From Acidaminococcus fermentans_A (GTDB lineage: Bacteria > Bacillota > Negativicutes > Acidaminococcales > Acidaminococcaceae): DNA of 64,000 nucleotides. The DNA lies in assembly GCF_052216985.1 (NCBI RefSeq), contig NZ_JBQOUY010000006.1, forward strand, positions 1 through 64,000. The letters run 5' to 3'. Position 1 is the stretch's first letter; each line of letters starts with the position of its first letter. The notes beneath the pieces are model-generated. The model was not told where the DNA came from and did not search any database. It was given only the letters and a program-made list of their open reading frames with translations. Position numbers and translations under genes: made by a program. Positions 26,102-34,865 of the stretch are shown here, piece by piece.

Positions 26102-26553
26102 CCCAGTGCCTCCAGCATCTGGGCAGGATTTTCTGCCGGTTTCACTTTCCCCATAGCCTTGACGATGATTCCCTGTTCATCGATCAGATACGTGCTGCGC
26201 ACCACACCCATGGATACCTTGCCGTACAGCTTCTTTTCTTTCCACACATCATAGGCCTGGAGTACGGTCTTTTCCGTGTCAGAAAGCAGGGGAAAAGGCA
26301 GGCCGTATTTCTCCTCGAACTTTTTATGAGAGGCCACAGGATCCTTGCTGACCCCCAGCACTACAGCCCCCTTCTCCTGGAACTGGGGATACAGATCCCC
26401 AAAGGCACAGGCCTGTTTGGTGCAGCCGGTCGTGTTATCCCGGGGATAAAAATACAGGACCACTTTCCGTCCCCGATAGTCGGACAAAGAATGCATCTCC
26501 CCATTTTGATCCGGAAGCGTAAAATCCGGCGCAGTCATTCCAATTTCCAGCAT
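26098..26553 (-). CDS. bcp: Thiol peroxidase, Bcp-type peroxiredoxin
   Basis: A 151-residue peroxiredoxin. The peroxidatic Cys44 lies in TTGCTKQACAF, with resolving Cys49 five residues on, the atypical two-Cys pattern of Bcp. The start region (IGMTAPDFTLPDQNG) and GVSKDPVASHKKFEEKYGLPFPLLSD also fit. It reduces hydrogen and organic peroxides using thioredoxin. AAGGAGG precedes the ATG. It is the promoter-proximal gene of bcp-yaaA. Confidence 0.93.
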   Translation of the reverse strand: MLEIGMTAPDFTLPDQNGEMHSLSDYRGRKVVLYFYPRDNTTGCTKQACAFGDLYPQFQEKGAVVLGVSKDPVASHKKFEEKYGLPFPLLSDTEKTVLQAYDVWKEKKLYGKVSMGVVRSTYLIDEQGIIVKAMGKVKPAENPAQMLEALG

Positions 26554-26600
26554 GGCAAACCCTCCTTAAGAAAAGAAATAGATCACTTTGTTTGGAAGAT

Positions 26601-26609
26601 ATTATAGCA
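26601..26609 (-). promoter_or_regulatory. Extended -10 promoter of bcp-yaaA
   Basis: On the minus strand TGCTATAAT, an extended -10 about 50 bp before bcp. No consensus -35 is present. Confidence 0.55.
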
Positions 26610-26638
26610 TAGATCGGGTTGGAAAAGGGCAATGATAC

Positions 26639-26780
26639 AAGACGTCAGACTGGCCCTGCGGACCTATTAGATGTCAGACGTCAGCTTGTTGGCGATGAGC
26701 CGCATGGACCTGCTGCCAGGCCGGACAGAGCTGACGCCTGATGTCTCGAGGGCCCTTGGTCCGTGTCTGATTTCTTTACA
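26639..26780. repeat. GTCAGAC-type repeat, copy B
   Basis: Ordered boxes as in copy A: GACGTCAGAC, TCAGACGTCAG, GGCGATGAGC, GGACCTGCTGCC, CTGACGCCTGATGTCTCGAGGGCC, CCGTGTCTGATTTC. It lies between the divergent bcp and helicase promoters. Confidence 0.7.
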
Positions 26781-26810
26781 AAGCCTTCTCCCCCGCCTCT
26801 CCCCCATCCA

Positions 26811-26819
26811 TGCTATAAT
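26811..26819 (+). promoter_or_regulatory. Extended -10 promoter for the PLD-helicase gene
   Basis: TGCTATAAT 29 bp upstream of the start codon, with no good -35. It lies just outside repeat copy B. Confidence 0.55.
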
Positions 26820-26847
26820 ATCCCTATCATCACAGGGAGGCCGGGCC

Positions 26848-29800
26848 ATGGACGAATACAAAGACGGACTGTATGAAAAAGTCATTTCTCAACGACTGGG
26901 ACGGAAGCTGCAGCAAGCGTTAGACAGCCAGGAAATCTGGGCTACGATTTCTGACAAGGTAGATCCCCAAGAAGCCGTAGGCTATCTTTCAGACTATATC
27001 CGAAAGCTGGTCCATCTTTGCTTGAAAGACCTGGCGGATCAGAACGGGGATAGCCTGCTAGAACAGGAACTGGCCCTGACCAATGGGCTGATTGGCTATC
27101 TCACGGAAAAGGCCCCGGACCTAGCTGCCAATAGCCAGGTGGACCGGGAAGATTTTCTCCTGCTGGAACTCCAGCACCGGCTGAACCATCTGAAAGAAAC
27201 ACATCGTCCTCGCCCAGCTACGTCCCTGTCCCATTCGTTTCTTTTTACCAATAGCCAGAAGGATGTATCCATGGTGTCGGAACTCCGACGGGAAATTGCC
27301 TCCAGCGACCGAATCGATTTTCTGGTTTCCTTCATTAAATTTTCCGGTCTTACCCTGATTCTCCCTTACTTACGGACCTTTACAGCAGCAGGAGGCCATT
27401 TGCGGATCCTGTCCACCACCTATATGGGAGCTACGGATCCCAAGGCCATTGAACTGCTCTCCCAGCTGCCCAATACGGAAGTCCGGATTTCCTATAATGT
27501 GAAGGAAACCCGACTCCACGCCAAGGCCTATCTGTTCCAGCGGAACAGCGGATATTCCACGGCCTATGTAGGTTCTTCCAACCTGTCCCATGCGGCCATT
27601 GCCGATGGTCTGGAATGGAACATGAAGGTGACCCAGCAGGACATGCCGGAAATCATGGCCAAAATGAATGCCACTTTCGAAACCTATTGGCATTCCACGG
27701 ATTTCCAGCCCTACACCTCCCAGGACCTGCCCCAGCTCCAGGAAGCCATCCGCCAGCAGCGGTATCAGGGAACAGCCAAGGGCAACAGTGTTTCCTATTC
27801 TTTTACTATCCGTCCCTACCCCTACCAACAGGTGATCCTGGATGCCCTGGATGTGGAACGGAAGGAACGGGGCCGCTGGCATAATCTGATTGTAGCCGCT
27901 ACGGGAACGGGGAAAACGGCCATTTCCGCCTTTGATTACCGGCGTTTTGCCGCCAGCCGTCCAGAAGGGGCCCGACTGCTTTTTATTGCCCATCGGAAAG
28001 AAATCCTGGAGCAGAGCCTTTCCTGTTTCCGGCAGGTGTTGAAGGACCCCAATTTTGGCGAACTGGCGGTAGCGGGCAGCCGGCCGGAGCACCTGGAGCA
28101 TGTGTTCATGTCCATCCAGACCTGCAACAGCCTTGCCTTGTGGGACCATGTAGCAGCGGATTTTTACGATATGATCATTGTGGATGAATTCCACCATTCG
28201 GCAGCCCAATCCTACCAAAAACTGCTCCATTGGTTCCAGCCGAAAATCCTGCTGGGACTGACGGCGACTCCAGAACGGGTGGATGGGAAAGATATCCTCC
28301 ACTGGTTTGATGACCATATTGCCGCGGAAATCCGTCTCCCGGCGGCCATCGAACGGCGGCTGCTGTGTCCTTTCCATTATTTCGGGGTGGCGGACACGGT
28401 GGATCTGTCCCATGTGAAATGGACCAACGGCCATTACGATACAGGAGCCCTGACCAATCTGTACGTAATGGAATCCCATACTGCCAATAACCGGGCCCAG
28501 GCCATTCTCCAGGCTGTGGAACGCTATACCGCAGATTGGCAGGGCATCCACGGGGTGGGATTTTGTGTTTCCCAGGACCATGCTCATTTTATGGCGGACT
28601 ATTTCAATGACAAAGGAATCCCCTCCCTGGCCCTGGATGCCCATTCTTCCGAAGAGGACCGGCAAAGTGCCCGGCAAAAGCTGGAAAGCGGAGCCCTGAC
28701 CTTTTTGTTTGTGGTGGACCTGTTCAATGAAGGGGTAGACATTCCCTGCATCAACACCATCCTGTTTTTGCGGCCCACCAACAGTATGACGGTATTTTTG
28801 CAGCAACTGGGTCGGGGACTTCGCCTGGACCAGGGAAAAGATTGCCTGACCGTTCTGGACTTTGTGGCTCAGGCTAACCGGAAGTATGATTTTGCCAGCC
28901 GGTTCCAGGCCCTGGTGGGACGAGAGACGGTTTCCGTACCCCGGGAAGTAAAGGAAGGGTTCCCCCACGTGCCTAAAGGCTGTTCTATCCAACTGGAAGA
29001 AATCGCCCAGAAACGGGTGCTGGACAATATTCGCTCCCGGCTGCGGGGAGATGCGTTCTATCAAGAATGTATCCGGGAGCTGTACGAAGCCACTGGCCAC
29101 CAGGTTCCCACTCTGGCTCAGTTCTTGAAAGCCGCCAATATAAAGCCTGAAGTCTTTTACAATGGCAAGCGGACTTATGCCCGGCTGTGTGCTCAGGCCC
29201 AGGTGATCCCGGATTTTCCGGAAACCCCGGAAGAAAAAGTATTGGAACGGGCCTTGCCCCGGTTGTTGGGTATGGATTCCCCCCATTGGCTGGAATTCTT
29301 ACAACAGGCTTTCCAGAAAAACACCCACCCCGTTGCCCTGGAGCCTGTGACCCAGCAGTATCTGCGGATGTGGCAGTTTACCCTATGGGGTAAAGACTGG
29401 CAGGACGCCGATCTTGCTGATCCCTGGGAAGCGGTGACCCTGTGGAAAAAGACCCCGGAACTGGCCCGGGAAATCCAGGCCGTACTGGCTTTCCAGTTCG
29501 ACCGGTTCACCGTGCTGCCCCAAAAGCCCAGGCTACCCTATCCCTGTGCTCTGGAAGTATACTGCAATTATTCCCGGGACCAGATCTTCGCGGCCCTGGG
29601 GCTGGCCAAACCCAACAGCGTCCGGGAAGGGGTGAAATACCTGCACCGAGAAAACAGCCAGGTGGTCACCCGGGATACGGATGTGTTCCTGGTCACGTTG
29701 AACAAATCCGAAAAAGAATTCTCCGAATCCACCCGGTACGAAGATTATTCCATCAACGACCGGCTTTTCCACTGGCAAAGCCAGAACGCCACCACCCCCG

Positions 29801-30033
29801 ATTCTCCCACCGGGCAAAGGTACATCCACCAGCGGGAAAAAGGAAATATTGTGCTGCTGTTCGTCCGGGAACAGAAAAAAGACGCCCAGGGAACATCCCA
29901 GAATTACACCTTCCTGGGAACCGCCCAACTATCCAGCTGGAGCGGCAGTCAGCCCATTACCATTCTCTACCACCTGGACAACCCCATCCCGGCCAAGTAT
30001 ATTACGACCACAGATAGCAGTGGAGTGTTGTGA
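26848..30033 (+). CDS. PLD-nuclease/DEAD-type helicase with DUF3427-like tail
   Basis: A 1061-residue protein. The N-terminal ~150 residues are helical. A phospholipase-D-like nuclease domain follows, with HAKAYLF near residue 222 and GSSNLS nearby (HxK...N). A superfamily II helicase comes next: AATGTGKTA (Walker A, near 351), VDEFHH (near 445), LTATPER (motif III), and a second lobe with FLQQLGRGLRLDQGKDCLTVLDF. The C-terminal part (about 700-1061) resembles DUF3427 and contains a YSRDQIFAALGLAKPNSVREGVKYL segment. The layout resembles restriction-like or repair helicases with HKD nucleases. The start at 26848 follows AGGGAGG by 7 bases; the longer open frame upstream is repeat sequence. 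A defence role is possible but unproven. Confidence 0.85.
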   Translation: MDEYKDGLYEKVISQRLGRKLQQALDSQEIWATISDKVDPQEAVGYLSDYIRKLVHLCLKDLADQNGDSLLEQELALTNGLIGYLTEKAPDLAANSQVDREDFLLLELQHRLNHLKETHRPRPATSLSHSFLFTNSQKDVSMVSELRREIASSDRIDFLVSFIKFSGLTLILPYLRTFTAAGGHLRILSTTYMGATDPKAIELLSQLPNTEVRISYNVKETRLHAKAYLFQRNSGYSTAYVGSSNLSHAAIADGLEWNMKVTQQDMPEIMAKMNATFETYWHSTDFQPYTSQDLPQLQEAIRQQRYQGTAKGNSVSYSFTIRPYPYQQVILDALDVERKERGRWHNLIVAATGTGKTAISAFDYRRFAASRPEGARLLFIAHRKEILEQSLSCFRQVLKDPNFGELAVAGSRPEHLEHVFMSIQTCNSLALWDHVAADFYDMIIVDEFHHSAAQSYQKLLHWFQPKILLGLTATPERVDGKDILHWFDDHIAAEIRLPAAIERRLLCPFHYFGVADTVDLSHVKWTNGHYDTGALTNLYVMESHTANNRAQAILQAVERYTADWQGIHGVGFCVSQDHAHFMADYFNDKGIPSLALDAHSSEEDRQSARQKLESGALTFLFVVDLFNEGVDIPCINTILFLRPTNSMTVFLQQLGRGLRLDQGKDCLTVLDFVAQANRKYDFASRFQALVGRETVSVPREVKEGFPHVPKGCSIQLEEIAQKRVLDNIRSRLRGDAFYQECIRELYEATGHQVPTLAQFLKAANIKPEVFYNGKRTYARLCAQAQVIPDFPETPEEKVLERALPRLLGMDSPHWLEFLQQAFQKNTHPVALEPVTQQYLRMWQFTLWGKDWQDADLADPWEAVTLWKKTPELAREIQAVLAFQFDRFTVLPQKPRLPYPCALEVYCNYSRDQIFAALGLAKPNSVREGVKYLHRENSQVVTRDTDVFLVTLNKSEKEFSESTRYEDYSINDRLFHWQSQNATTPDSPTGQRYIHQREKGNIVLLFVREQKKDAQGTSQNYTFLGTAQLSSWSGSQPITILYHLDNPIPAKYITTTDSSGVL

Positions 30034-30039
30034 AAAAAG

Positions 30040-30200
30040 CAGACATCAGACCAGCCCTTTCGGACCTATCAGATAACAGACTTAAGAAGTCAGACACGGC
30101 CCTAGCGGGCCTATCAGATGTCAGATTTATGACGTCAGAACCGGCCCTTGCGGGCCTCTCAGAAGTCAGACGTCAGATTGACCCGCGATAAGCAAATCGG
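30040..30200. repeat. GTCAGAC-type repeat, copy C
   Basis: At least six GTCAGAC-related units alternate with CGGCCC...GGGCC(T) inverted segments (three tandem modules of about 45-50 bp), ending with CGCGATAAGC. It lacks the closing block of the other copies. Confidence 0.65.
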
Positions 30201-30231
30201 GCTACCGTAGAAGACTACCAGGCCTGTTCTA

Positions 30232-30714
30232 TTGAGGAAATCATGGACTGCAGCCTGGCAGAATACCATTACGGTATTTTCTCTGGAGCCAAAATCTTTG
30301 GTCGGTGCGGGGAAATATGATAAAATGGAGTATGATATGGAAACAGTAGCAGTCCTTGGATTGGGGAACCATGAAAGCCCCCGGAAGGGTATCCTGAAAC
30401 TCCTGAGCGTACTGCTGACGCCGAAAATAGAACCTGAAGAAAAACGGAAAATCCTGGAACGGGAATACAACATTCCCATGACCGTTGAAATGAAGAAGGA
30501 GGCGGACACCATGTGTACATACGGACAATCGATTTTAGAAGAAGGCATGGAAAAAGGCATGCAGAAAGGCGAGCAGAAGGGCCGCCTGGAAGAACGGGAA
30601 TCCAATATTGTTGCCATGCTGAAGGAAAAAATCCCCATGGAAACCATCTCTCGGATCACCCACTACTCCCTGGACCAGATTCAGGAACTGGGAAAATTGC
30701 ATGGACTTCTTTAG
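30232..30714 (+). pseudogene. Remnant of an Rpn/PD-(D/E)XK nuclease-type transposase protein
   Basis: The open frame encodes the C-terminal part of this family: LLSVLLTPKIEPEEKRKILEREYNIPMTVEMKKE, then MCTYGQSILEEGMEKGMQKGEQKGRLEERE, and a closing helical segment. The catalytic N-terminal domain is missing. The first ~30 codons of the frame do not fit the family and an internal ATG at 30325 is a more natural limit. Between about 30194 and 30320 another frame reads TVEDYQACSIEEIMDCSLAEYHYGIF, possibly a further decayed piece. The remnant is flanked by repeat copy C and a strong terminator. It is unlikely to be functional. Confidence 0.6.
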
Positions 30715-30717
30715 GTT

Positions 30718-30749
30718 GGGGGTGTTGCGTATGCAACACCCCCTTTTTT
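30718..30749 (+). terminator. Rho-independent terminator
   Basis: An 11-bp perfect stem GGGGGTGTTGC/GCAACACCCCC (30718-30728 with 30733-30743) with six T residues. The stem is of the same type as the outer hairpins of the composite repeats. Confidence 0.88.
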
Positions 30750-30815
30750 ATGGAAAAAGCTCATGCTATGAGATTTCAGGCCGACCTTGTCGGCTTTATT
30801 CCACAGCCCTTTTTC

Positions 30816-31853
30816 CTATTCCATATACTTTTTCAAATCCACCCCAGCCAGATCCGGTTCTCCCCGGCCGAATCCATCTCCCAGTACCAGCTGATACAGG
30901 TTCAGCATGGCATCGATATAGGGCGTTTCTACCCCATGTCTTTGGGCCAGTTTCTGGATCGGCAGGATGCCGAAGGGGATATCTTCTGTAAAATGGCGGG
31001 ACGCAAAATCGGTGGGTGATTTGGCCGTCTGATAGCTTTTGATTTTCTTGAACGCGGTGTAGAGATCCGTATAAGCGCTCTGCCAGGATTTATTGAACAG
31101 CTGCAGCAGGCTCTGGCCTTTGACGCCGATCCTTTGCAGTACGGCAAGACGTTCCCGATCCACCTGTTCCGTGTAGGCAACTCCCCTGGGAGAGGTATAT
31201 TCTGAAGCAAACATCAATTTTTCCACCCCGGCGTCGATATCTGCCAGATTGAACAGGTCCAAAGGACAGTGGGCCACCGGGTTCGACATATTCAAAGAGG
31301 TTTCCAGCACATTGCCCACTGGGTGCAGCTGGGGAAATACTGTAGACAGTTCGGTGCTGACTGCTTCTGCACAGGAAGCCGGGTAGGTACTGAAATCGAC
31401 GGCTTTCTTCAAGGATTTCAAATAGCTCTGCCCCGTCGTTTTGAGAGAAGCAGCAAAGATCTGTGCCCCCGTCTCTCCCAGGATGATCTTTTTTTCAGCA
31501 AGTTCTCCTCCCAGACATTCCGCAAATTCTACGGCACCCCAATTCCCGTTGAAGATCAGGATCCGCTGTCCTCGCTGCAGTTTTCCCTTTACCGCTTCCG
31601 CAATGGGCCGATGTCCGATTGCCGTGGTGAACACCAGGAGATAACGGCTCCCTCTGATGGCTTCTCCGATATCCTGGCAGGCTCCAGGACGGAATTCTCC
31701 AACGATCTGCCCATAAATAGAGATTCCATTTTCCTGCAGCGCTGCAATCTTATCCGGATTCCGGTCCCAAACAGTGACCTTATGGCCCTGCTGCAGCAAG
31801 TAACAGGCTGCTGCATGGCCGGTCTTCCCCATACCTAAAATCGTAAAATCCAT
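30816..31853 (-). CDS. Opine dehydrogenase-family NAD(P)-dependent oxidoreductase
   Basis: A 345-residue protein. The N-terminal Rossmann domain carries ILGMGKTGHAAACYLLQQGHKVTVWDRN. The C-terminal helical domain has the octopine/nopaline dehydrogenase pattern: NMSNPVAHCPLDLFNLADIDAG, MFASEYTSPRGVAYTEQVDRERLAVLQRIG, FTEDIPFGILPIQKLAQRHGVETPYIDAMLNLY. Such enzymes make or split N-(carboxyalkyl) amino acids using an amino acid and a keto acid. The start at 31853 follows GGAGGGATGG; the upstream frame reads through a hairpin. It is the third gene of the cyuA-gltS-opine dehydrogenase unit. The direction and substrate of the reaction are unknown. Confidence 0.82.
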   Translation of the reverse strand: MDFTILGMGKTGHAAACYLLQQGHKVTVWDRNPDKIAALQENGISIYGQIVGEFRPGACQDIGEAIRGSRYLLVFTTAIGHRPIAEAVKGKLQRGQRILIFNGNWGAVEFAECLGGELAEKKIILGETGAQIFAASLKTTGQSYLKSLKKAVDFSTYPASCAEAVSTELSTVFPQLHPVGNVLETSLNMSNPVAHCPLDLFNLADIDAGVEKLMFASEYTSPRGVAYTEQVDRERLAVLQRIGVKGQSLLQLFNKSWQSAYTDLYTAFKKIKSYQTAKSPTDFASRHFTEDIPFGILPIQKLAQRHGVETPYIDAMLNLYQLVLGDGFGRGEPDLAGVDLKKYME

Positions 31854-31876
31854 GATCCATCCCTCCCATGGCTGAA

Positions 31877-31908
31877 AAGAGGTGTGAATCCCATGGCTCA
31901 CACCTCTT
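31877..31908 (-). promoter_or_regulatory. Intra-operon hairpin between gltS and opine dehydrogenase genes
   Basis: An 11-bp perfect inverted repeat (31877-31887 with 31898-31908) is followed on the minus strand by only four T residues. It could attenuate or protect the transcript. Confidence 0.5.
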
Positions 31909-31936
31909 CTTGTCCAACTTGTTTTTCAATGCTCCA

Positions 31937-33295
31937 TCAAGCAGCTTGTTTGGTAAACTTCAGCAGTCCTGCCGCCCGGGCAATCAGGACGATTCCCACG
32001 AAGGCTGCGGTCCAGGCAAGGCCCACAGTCAGGTTGCCATACTGGGCGATCAGGTTCGGCATCATACTGGTCAGGATACCGCCAGCAATGAAGGGAGAAC
32101 AGAAAGGCCGGCTGGCGGCAAAGGCTTCAGCGGATTCCGTCTTCAATTCCGGATCCACCAGACGTAGCAGCAGGAAACCGGTTGCCACTACGCCGCAGGC
32201 CGTGCCGAATACCACGATGGTATTTTCGAACCAGTTAGTCTTGAACAGACGAGGTCCGAAGAAGAACAGCAGAGCCGGCATGATGATCATGAAGGCCCCC
32301 TGCTGGATGATCAGCGGCAGGGCATATTTCACGATGACGGTAATCTTGACGGAAGCGATAGCTCCGGCTACCAGGAATTCCAGAGCCAGTCCCTGGATCC
32401 GGCTCATGGTAGGACGGTCGATGCATTTGTTGTATTTCGTCTTGATGATCAGGGCCTGTACCACCAGTCCGCCCAGCATGGCGGCGATGAACCAGTACAG
32501 ATTGAAATTGAAGAACAGTTTCATGGCCCGCATCAGCAGATAGCCGATGACGATAGCCCCGCCCACCAGTCCGGCATGGAAAGCAAAGATATCGATGACG
32601 TTCCGGCTGATGGTGATGTTGGAGCCGACTTCACTGTGCTCATGGCCCAGCAGTTCATCCACTTTTTCATCATGGGTGGTGACATTATGGATGTACCCTT
32701 TCCGGGCTGCATAGTTGATGGCAATGGTCCCACCGATGACCCCGTACAGCAGACCGACGGTAGCAGAAGTAATGCCCAAAGAGGACCCGTCCATATACTG
32801 CAGGGATTCGAACACCATCTTCATGCCGCCAGCCGTACCATGGCCTCCGGCCCAGCCTTCTTCCAGGATAGAAGCAAACAGAGGATTCACCCCCATGAGC
32901 GGCGTGAAGAGCAGGGCACTCATCAGGCAGGGAACTGCATATTGGGCGGAAGTGGCCAGCCAGGACCAGACTGATTGAGAGGCCGTGACCCGTCCCAGTT
33001 TCCCTAATTGGGGGAAGCCCCCTGTGATCAGCATAGGAGCCAATACCACGATGATCAGCCGTCCGCTGAGAGCTCCCCAGGAGCTGATGACCTCTTTAGG
33101 GATGACTCCCAGGACTTCCGGCCCCAGGATGAGGCCGATGAGACCGGCAATCAGTGAAGCTGAAATATAGTACTTTTTCAAGAATTGGAAGCGTACCCGG
33201 ATAAAGGTCGCAAACAACAGCAAAATCCCCAGCAAAGAGGCTGACCACAATAAGGAATCGATCATCGCCCCCGTAATCGGTTTCATTCCAAACAT
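31937..33295 (-). CDS. gltS: GltS-type sodium:glutamate symporter
   Basis: A 452-residue integral membrane protein matching the GltS family: LIAGLIGLILGPEVLG near the start, EGWAGGHGTAGGMKMVFESLQY (the first GHG reentrant loop), AGLVGGAIVIGYLLMRAM, and the second-half FGTACGVVATGFLLLRLVDPELKTESAEAFA. GltS imports glutamate with Na+. Related members may take other amino acids or opine-like compounds. It lies 29 bp after the CyuA-like gene and 83 bp before the opine dehydrogenase gene, so substrate uptake and metabolism are probably linked. Confidence 0.9.
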   Translation of the reverse strand: MFGMKPITGAMIDSLLWSASLLGILLLFATFIRVRFQFLKKYYISASLIAGLIGLILGPEVLGVIPKEVISSWGALSGRLIIVVLAPMLITGGFPQLGKLGRVTASQSVWSWLATSAQYAVPCLMSALLFTPLMGVNPLFASILEEGWAGGHGTAGGMKMVFESLQYMDGSSLGITSATVGLLYGVIGGTIAINYAARKGYIHNVTTHDEKVDELLGHEHSEVGSNITISRNVIDIFAFHAGLVGGAIVIGYLLMRAMKLFFNFNLYWFIAAMLGGLVVQALIIKTKYNKCIDRPTMSRIQGLALEFLVAGAIASVKITVIVKYALPLIIQQGAFMIIMPALLFFFGPRLFKTNWFENTIVVFGTACGVVATGFLLLRLVDPELKTESAEAFAASRPFCSPFIAGGILTSMMPNLIAQYGNLTVGLAWTAAFVGIVLIARAAGLLKFTKQAA

Positions 33296-33324
33296 TTTTA
33301 CTCCCCCTTTATTTTCTGCAGCTG

Positions 33325-34611
33325 CTATACTTTCTTTTTGTCCAGCATCAGGTTCAGGATTTCTACATCAGTGGCTTTCATGCCGACCCGGCCCATGTCC
33401 CCGATGGTGGCAATGGTTTCTTCGACGTTTCCCTTGACCAGGCCTTCCCCATCTTTAAAGGCTCTGTGCTTCTTGGCCATGTGGACGGCCACCAAAGCTG
33501 CCTCCACAGAAGCCGCGATTTTGGCTGCACAGGAAGATTTGGCTCCATCACAGACCATCCCGCCGATGGTAGCGATGCTGTTGGTGATCACATCACAGAT
33601 TTCTTCGTAGGACATGCCAAGGAGATAGGCGATGCCGGCGCCGCTGCCGCAGCCTGCACTGGTGGCACCGCAATAGGCGGACAGGCTTCCGATGAACCGT
33701 TTCTGATGGATGGAGATCAGGTTGCTGACACAGAGAGCCCGGTAGATCTTTTCCTGGGGCAAATGGTAATAACGACCGTATACAATCACGGGGAGGGAGG
33801 CGGTGATCCCCTGGTTCCCGCTCCCGGAATTGATGACCACAGGCAGCGGACAGCCGCTCATCCGGGCATCAGAGCCGGCTGCTGCAAATGCCTTGGCTTG
33901 GAGCTTTACATTGCTGTGATCGAAATCTTCCATCAGCGTCCGGCCAATTTCTGCTCCATAGGGATGCTCCAGCCCTTCCTGGGCTATGGCCATATTGTAT
34001 TGGATCTGCCGGTCCAGGAGTTCTTTCACATCGTCGATCTGCACAGTATCGGCAAATTCCAGGATATCCTTTACATTCAGCAGCGTCTTATCCGGTTCGC
34101 CGGGATCCGGTTGCTGATTTTCTTCCTCTTTGGCAAAGATCACCTCTCCATTTTTCACGATCTTCGTGATGTTCGAATGGTACTCTTTGACTTCCACCTC
34201 TGCAGATCCATCGCCTGCCGTGGCTTTGATGGCAACGTACAGATTGGCCACATCTTCCACCAGATGGGTATCCACGAAGTTTTCCTGTAACAATTTCTTG
34301 CAGAGCTGGATATCTTCCGGTTTGACGGATTCCAATACCGCCAGTTCCAGAGATGCATCCCCGCCGATGACCCCTAAAGCAGCAGCCACGTCGATGCCCC
34401 GCTGTCCATCTGAATTGGGGACCACCACGGCTTTGACATTTTTCACGATATTCCCGCTGCAGTATACATCGATATGCTCCGGCATCTTGCCCAGGACTTC
34501 CCGTACCTTCGCTCCCACATAAGCGATGGCAATGGGTTCTGTACAGCCCAGAGCGACCTTTAATTCATTTTTCAGGATGGCAACATAAGTGTCATAGACT
34601 TTTTGTTCCAT
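33325..34611 (-). CDS. cyuA: CyuA/YhaM-type L-cysteine desulfidase family protein
   Basis: A 428-residue member of the UPF0597 family. Signature segments are ALGCTEPIAIAYVGAKVRE, YCSGNIVKNVKAVVVPNS, INSGSGNQGITASLPVIVYG, YCGATSAGCGSGAGIAYLLG and GMVCDGAKSSCAAKIAAS. Conserved cysteines in these probably hold an Fe-S cluster. CyuA breaks cysteine to pyruvate, ammonia and sulfide; other members may act on serine or related amino acids. It is the first gene of its operon. The start is preceded by GGGAGGGAG and by the shared composite promoter at 34667-34740. Confidence 0.88.
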   Translation of the reverse strand: MEQKVYDTYVAILKNELKVALGCTEPIAIAYVGAKVREVLGKMPEHIDVYCSGNIVKNVKAVVVPNSDGQRGIDVAAALGVIGGDASLELAVLESVKPEDIQLCKKLLQENFVDTHLVEDVANLYVAIKATAGDGSAEVEVKEYHSNITKIVKNGEVIFAKEEENQQPDPGEPDKTLLNVKDILEFADTVQIDDVKELLDRQIQYNMAIAQEGLEHPYGAEIGRTLMEDFDHSNVKLQAKAFAAAGSDARMSGCPLPVVINSGSGNQGITASLPVIVYGRYYHLPQEKIYRALCVSNLISIHQKRFIGSLSAYCGATSAGCGSGAGIAYLLGMSYEEICDVITNSIATIGGMVCDGAKSSCAAKIAASVEAALVAVHMAKKHRAFKDGEGLVKGNVEETIATIGDMGRVGMKATDVEILNLMLDKKKV

Positions 34612-34666
34612 CGGACTCCCTCCCGCTCAAGCGTCTAAAATCGTATTATTTTCTGATTTCACATTC

Positions 34667-34740
34667 AGTTTACTTAAATTCCAGCGAGACTTCCAACGGA
34701 TATTTTTCTCCCTATTAACAGGTTTATACCTGTTAATAGG
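34667..34740 (-). promoter_or_regulatory. Composite promoter/operator 1 (cyuA operon)
   Basis: Minus strand: -35 TTGGAA (34691-34696), 18 bp, -10 TAAACT (34667-34672). Upstream is a 30-bp near-perfect palindrome, 34711-34740, centred on ACAGG-N6-CCTGT, starting 27 bp from the -35. The same layout is found at 37606 and 40980. Confidence 0.8.
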
Positions 34741-34785
34741 GTTTTTTTAACGAATCTTACTATAACGTTACCGGACAATTTTCAC

Positions 34786-34830
34786 ATAAAAATTGTCTGT
34801 GCCTCCTTTTTAAAAGAAGGACACAGACAA
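34786..34830 (-). terminator. Terminator of the M20D-YfcC operon
   Basis: A TTGTCTGTG.../...CACAGACAA stem (34793-34801 with 34822-34830, extended with mismatches) and TTTTTA on the minus strand. It lies 36 bp past the YfcC stop. Confidence 0.8.
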
Positions 34831-34865
34831 CTTCTGAAACAGTGACAGGAACATCTGCTTTTTCA

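Noticed and set aside
26671..26847. Longer N-terminus for the PLD-helicase
   Set aside because: It is encoded by repeat copy B; the ATG at 26848 has a good ribosome site.
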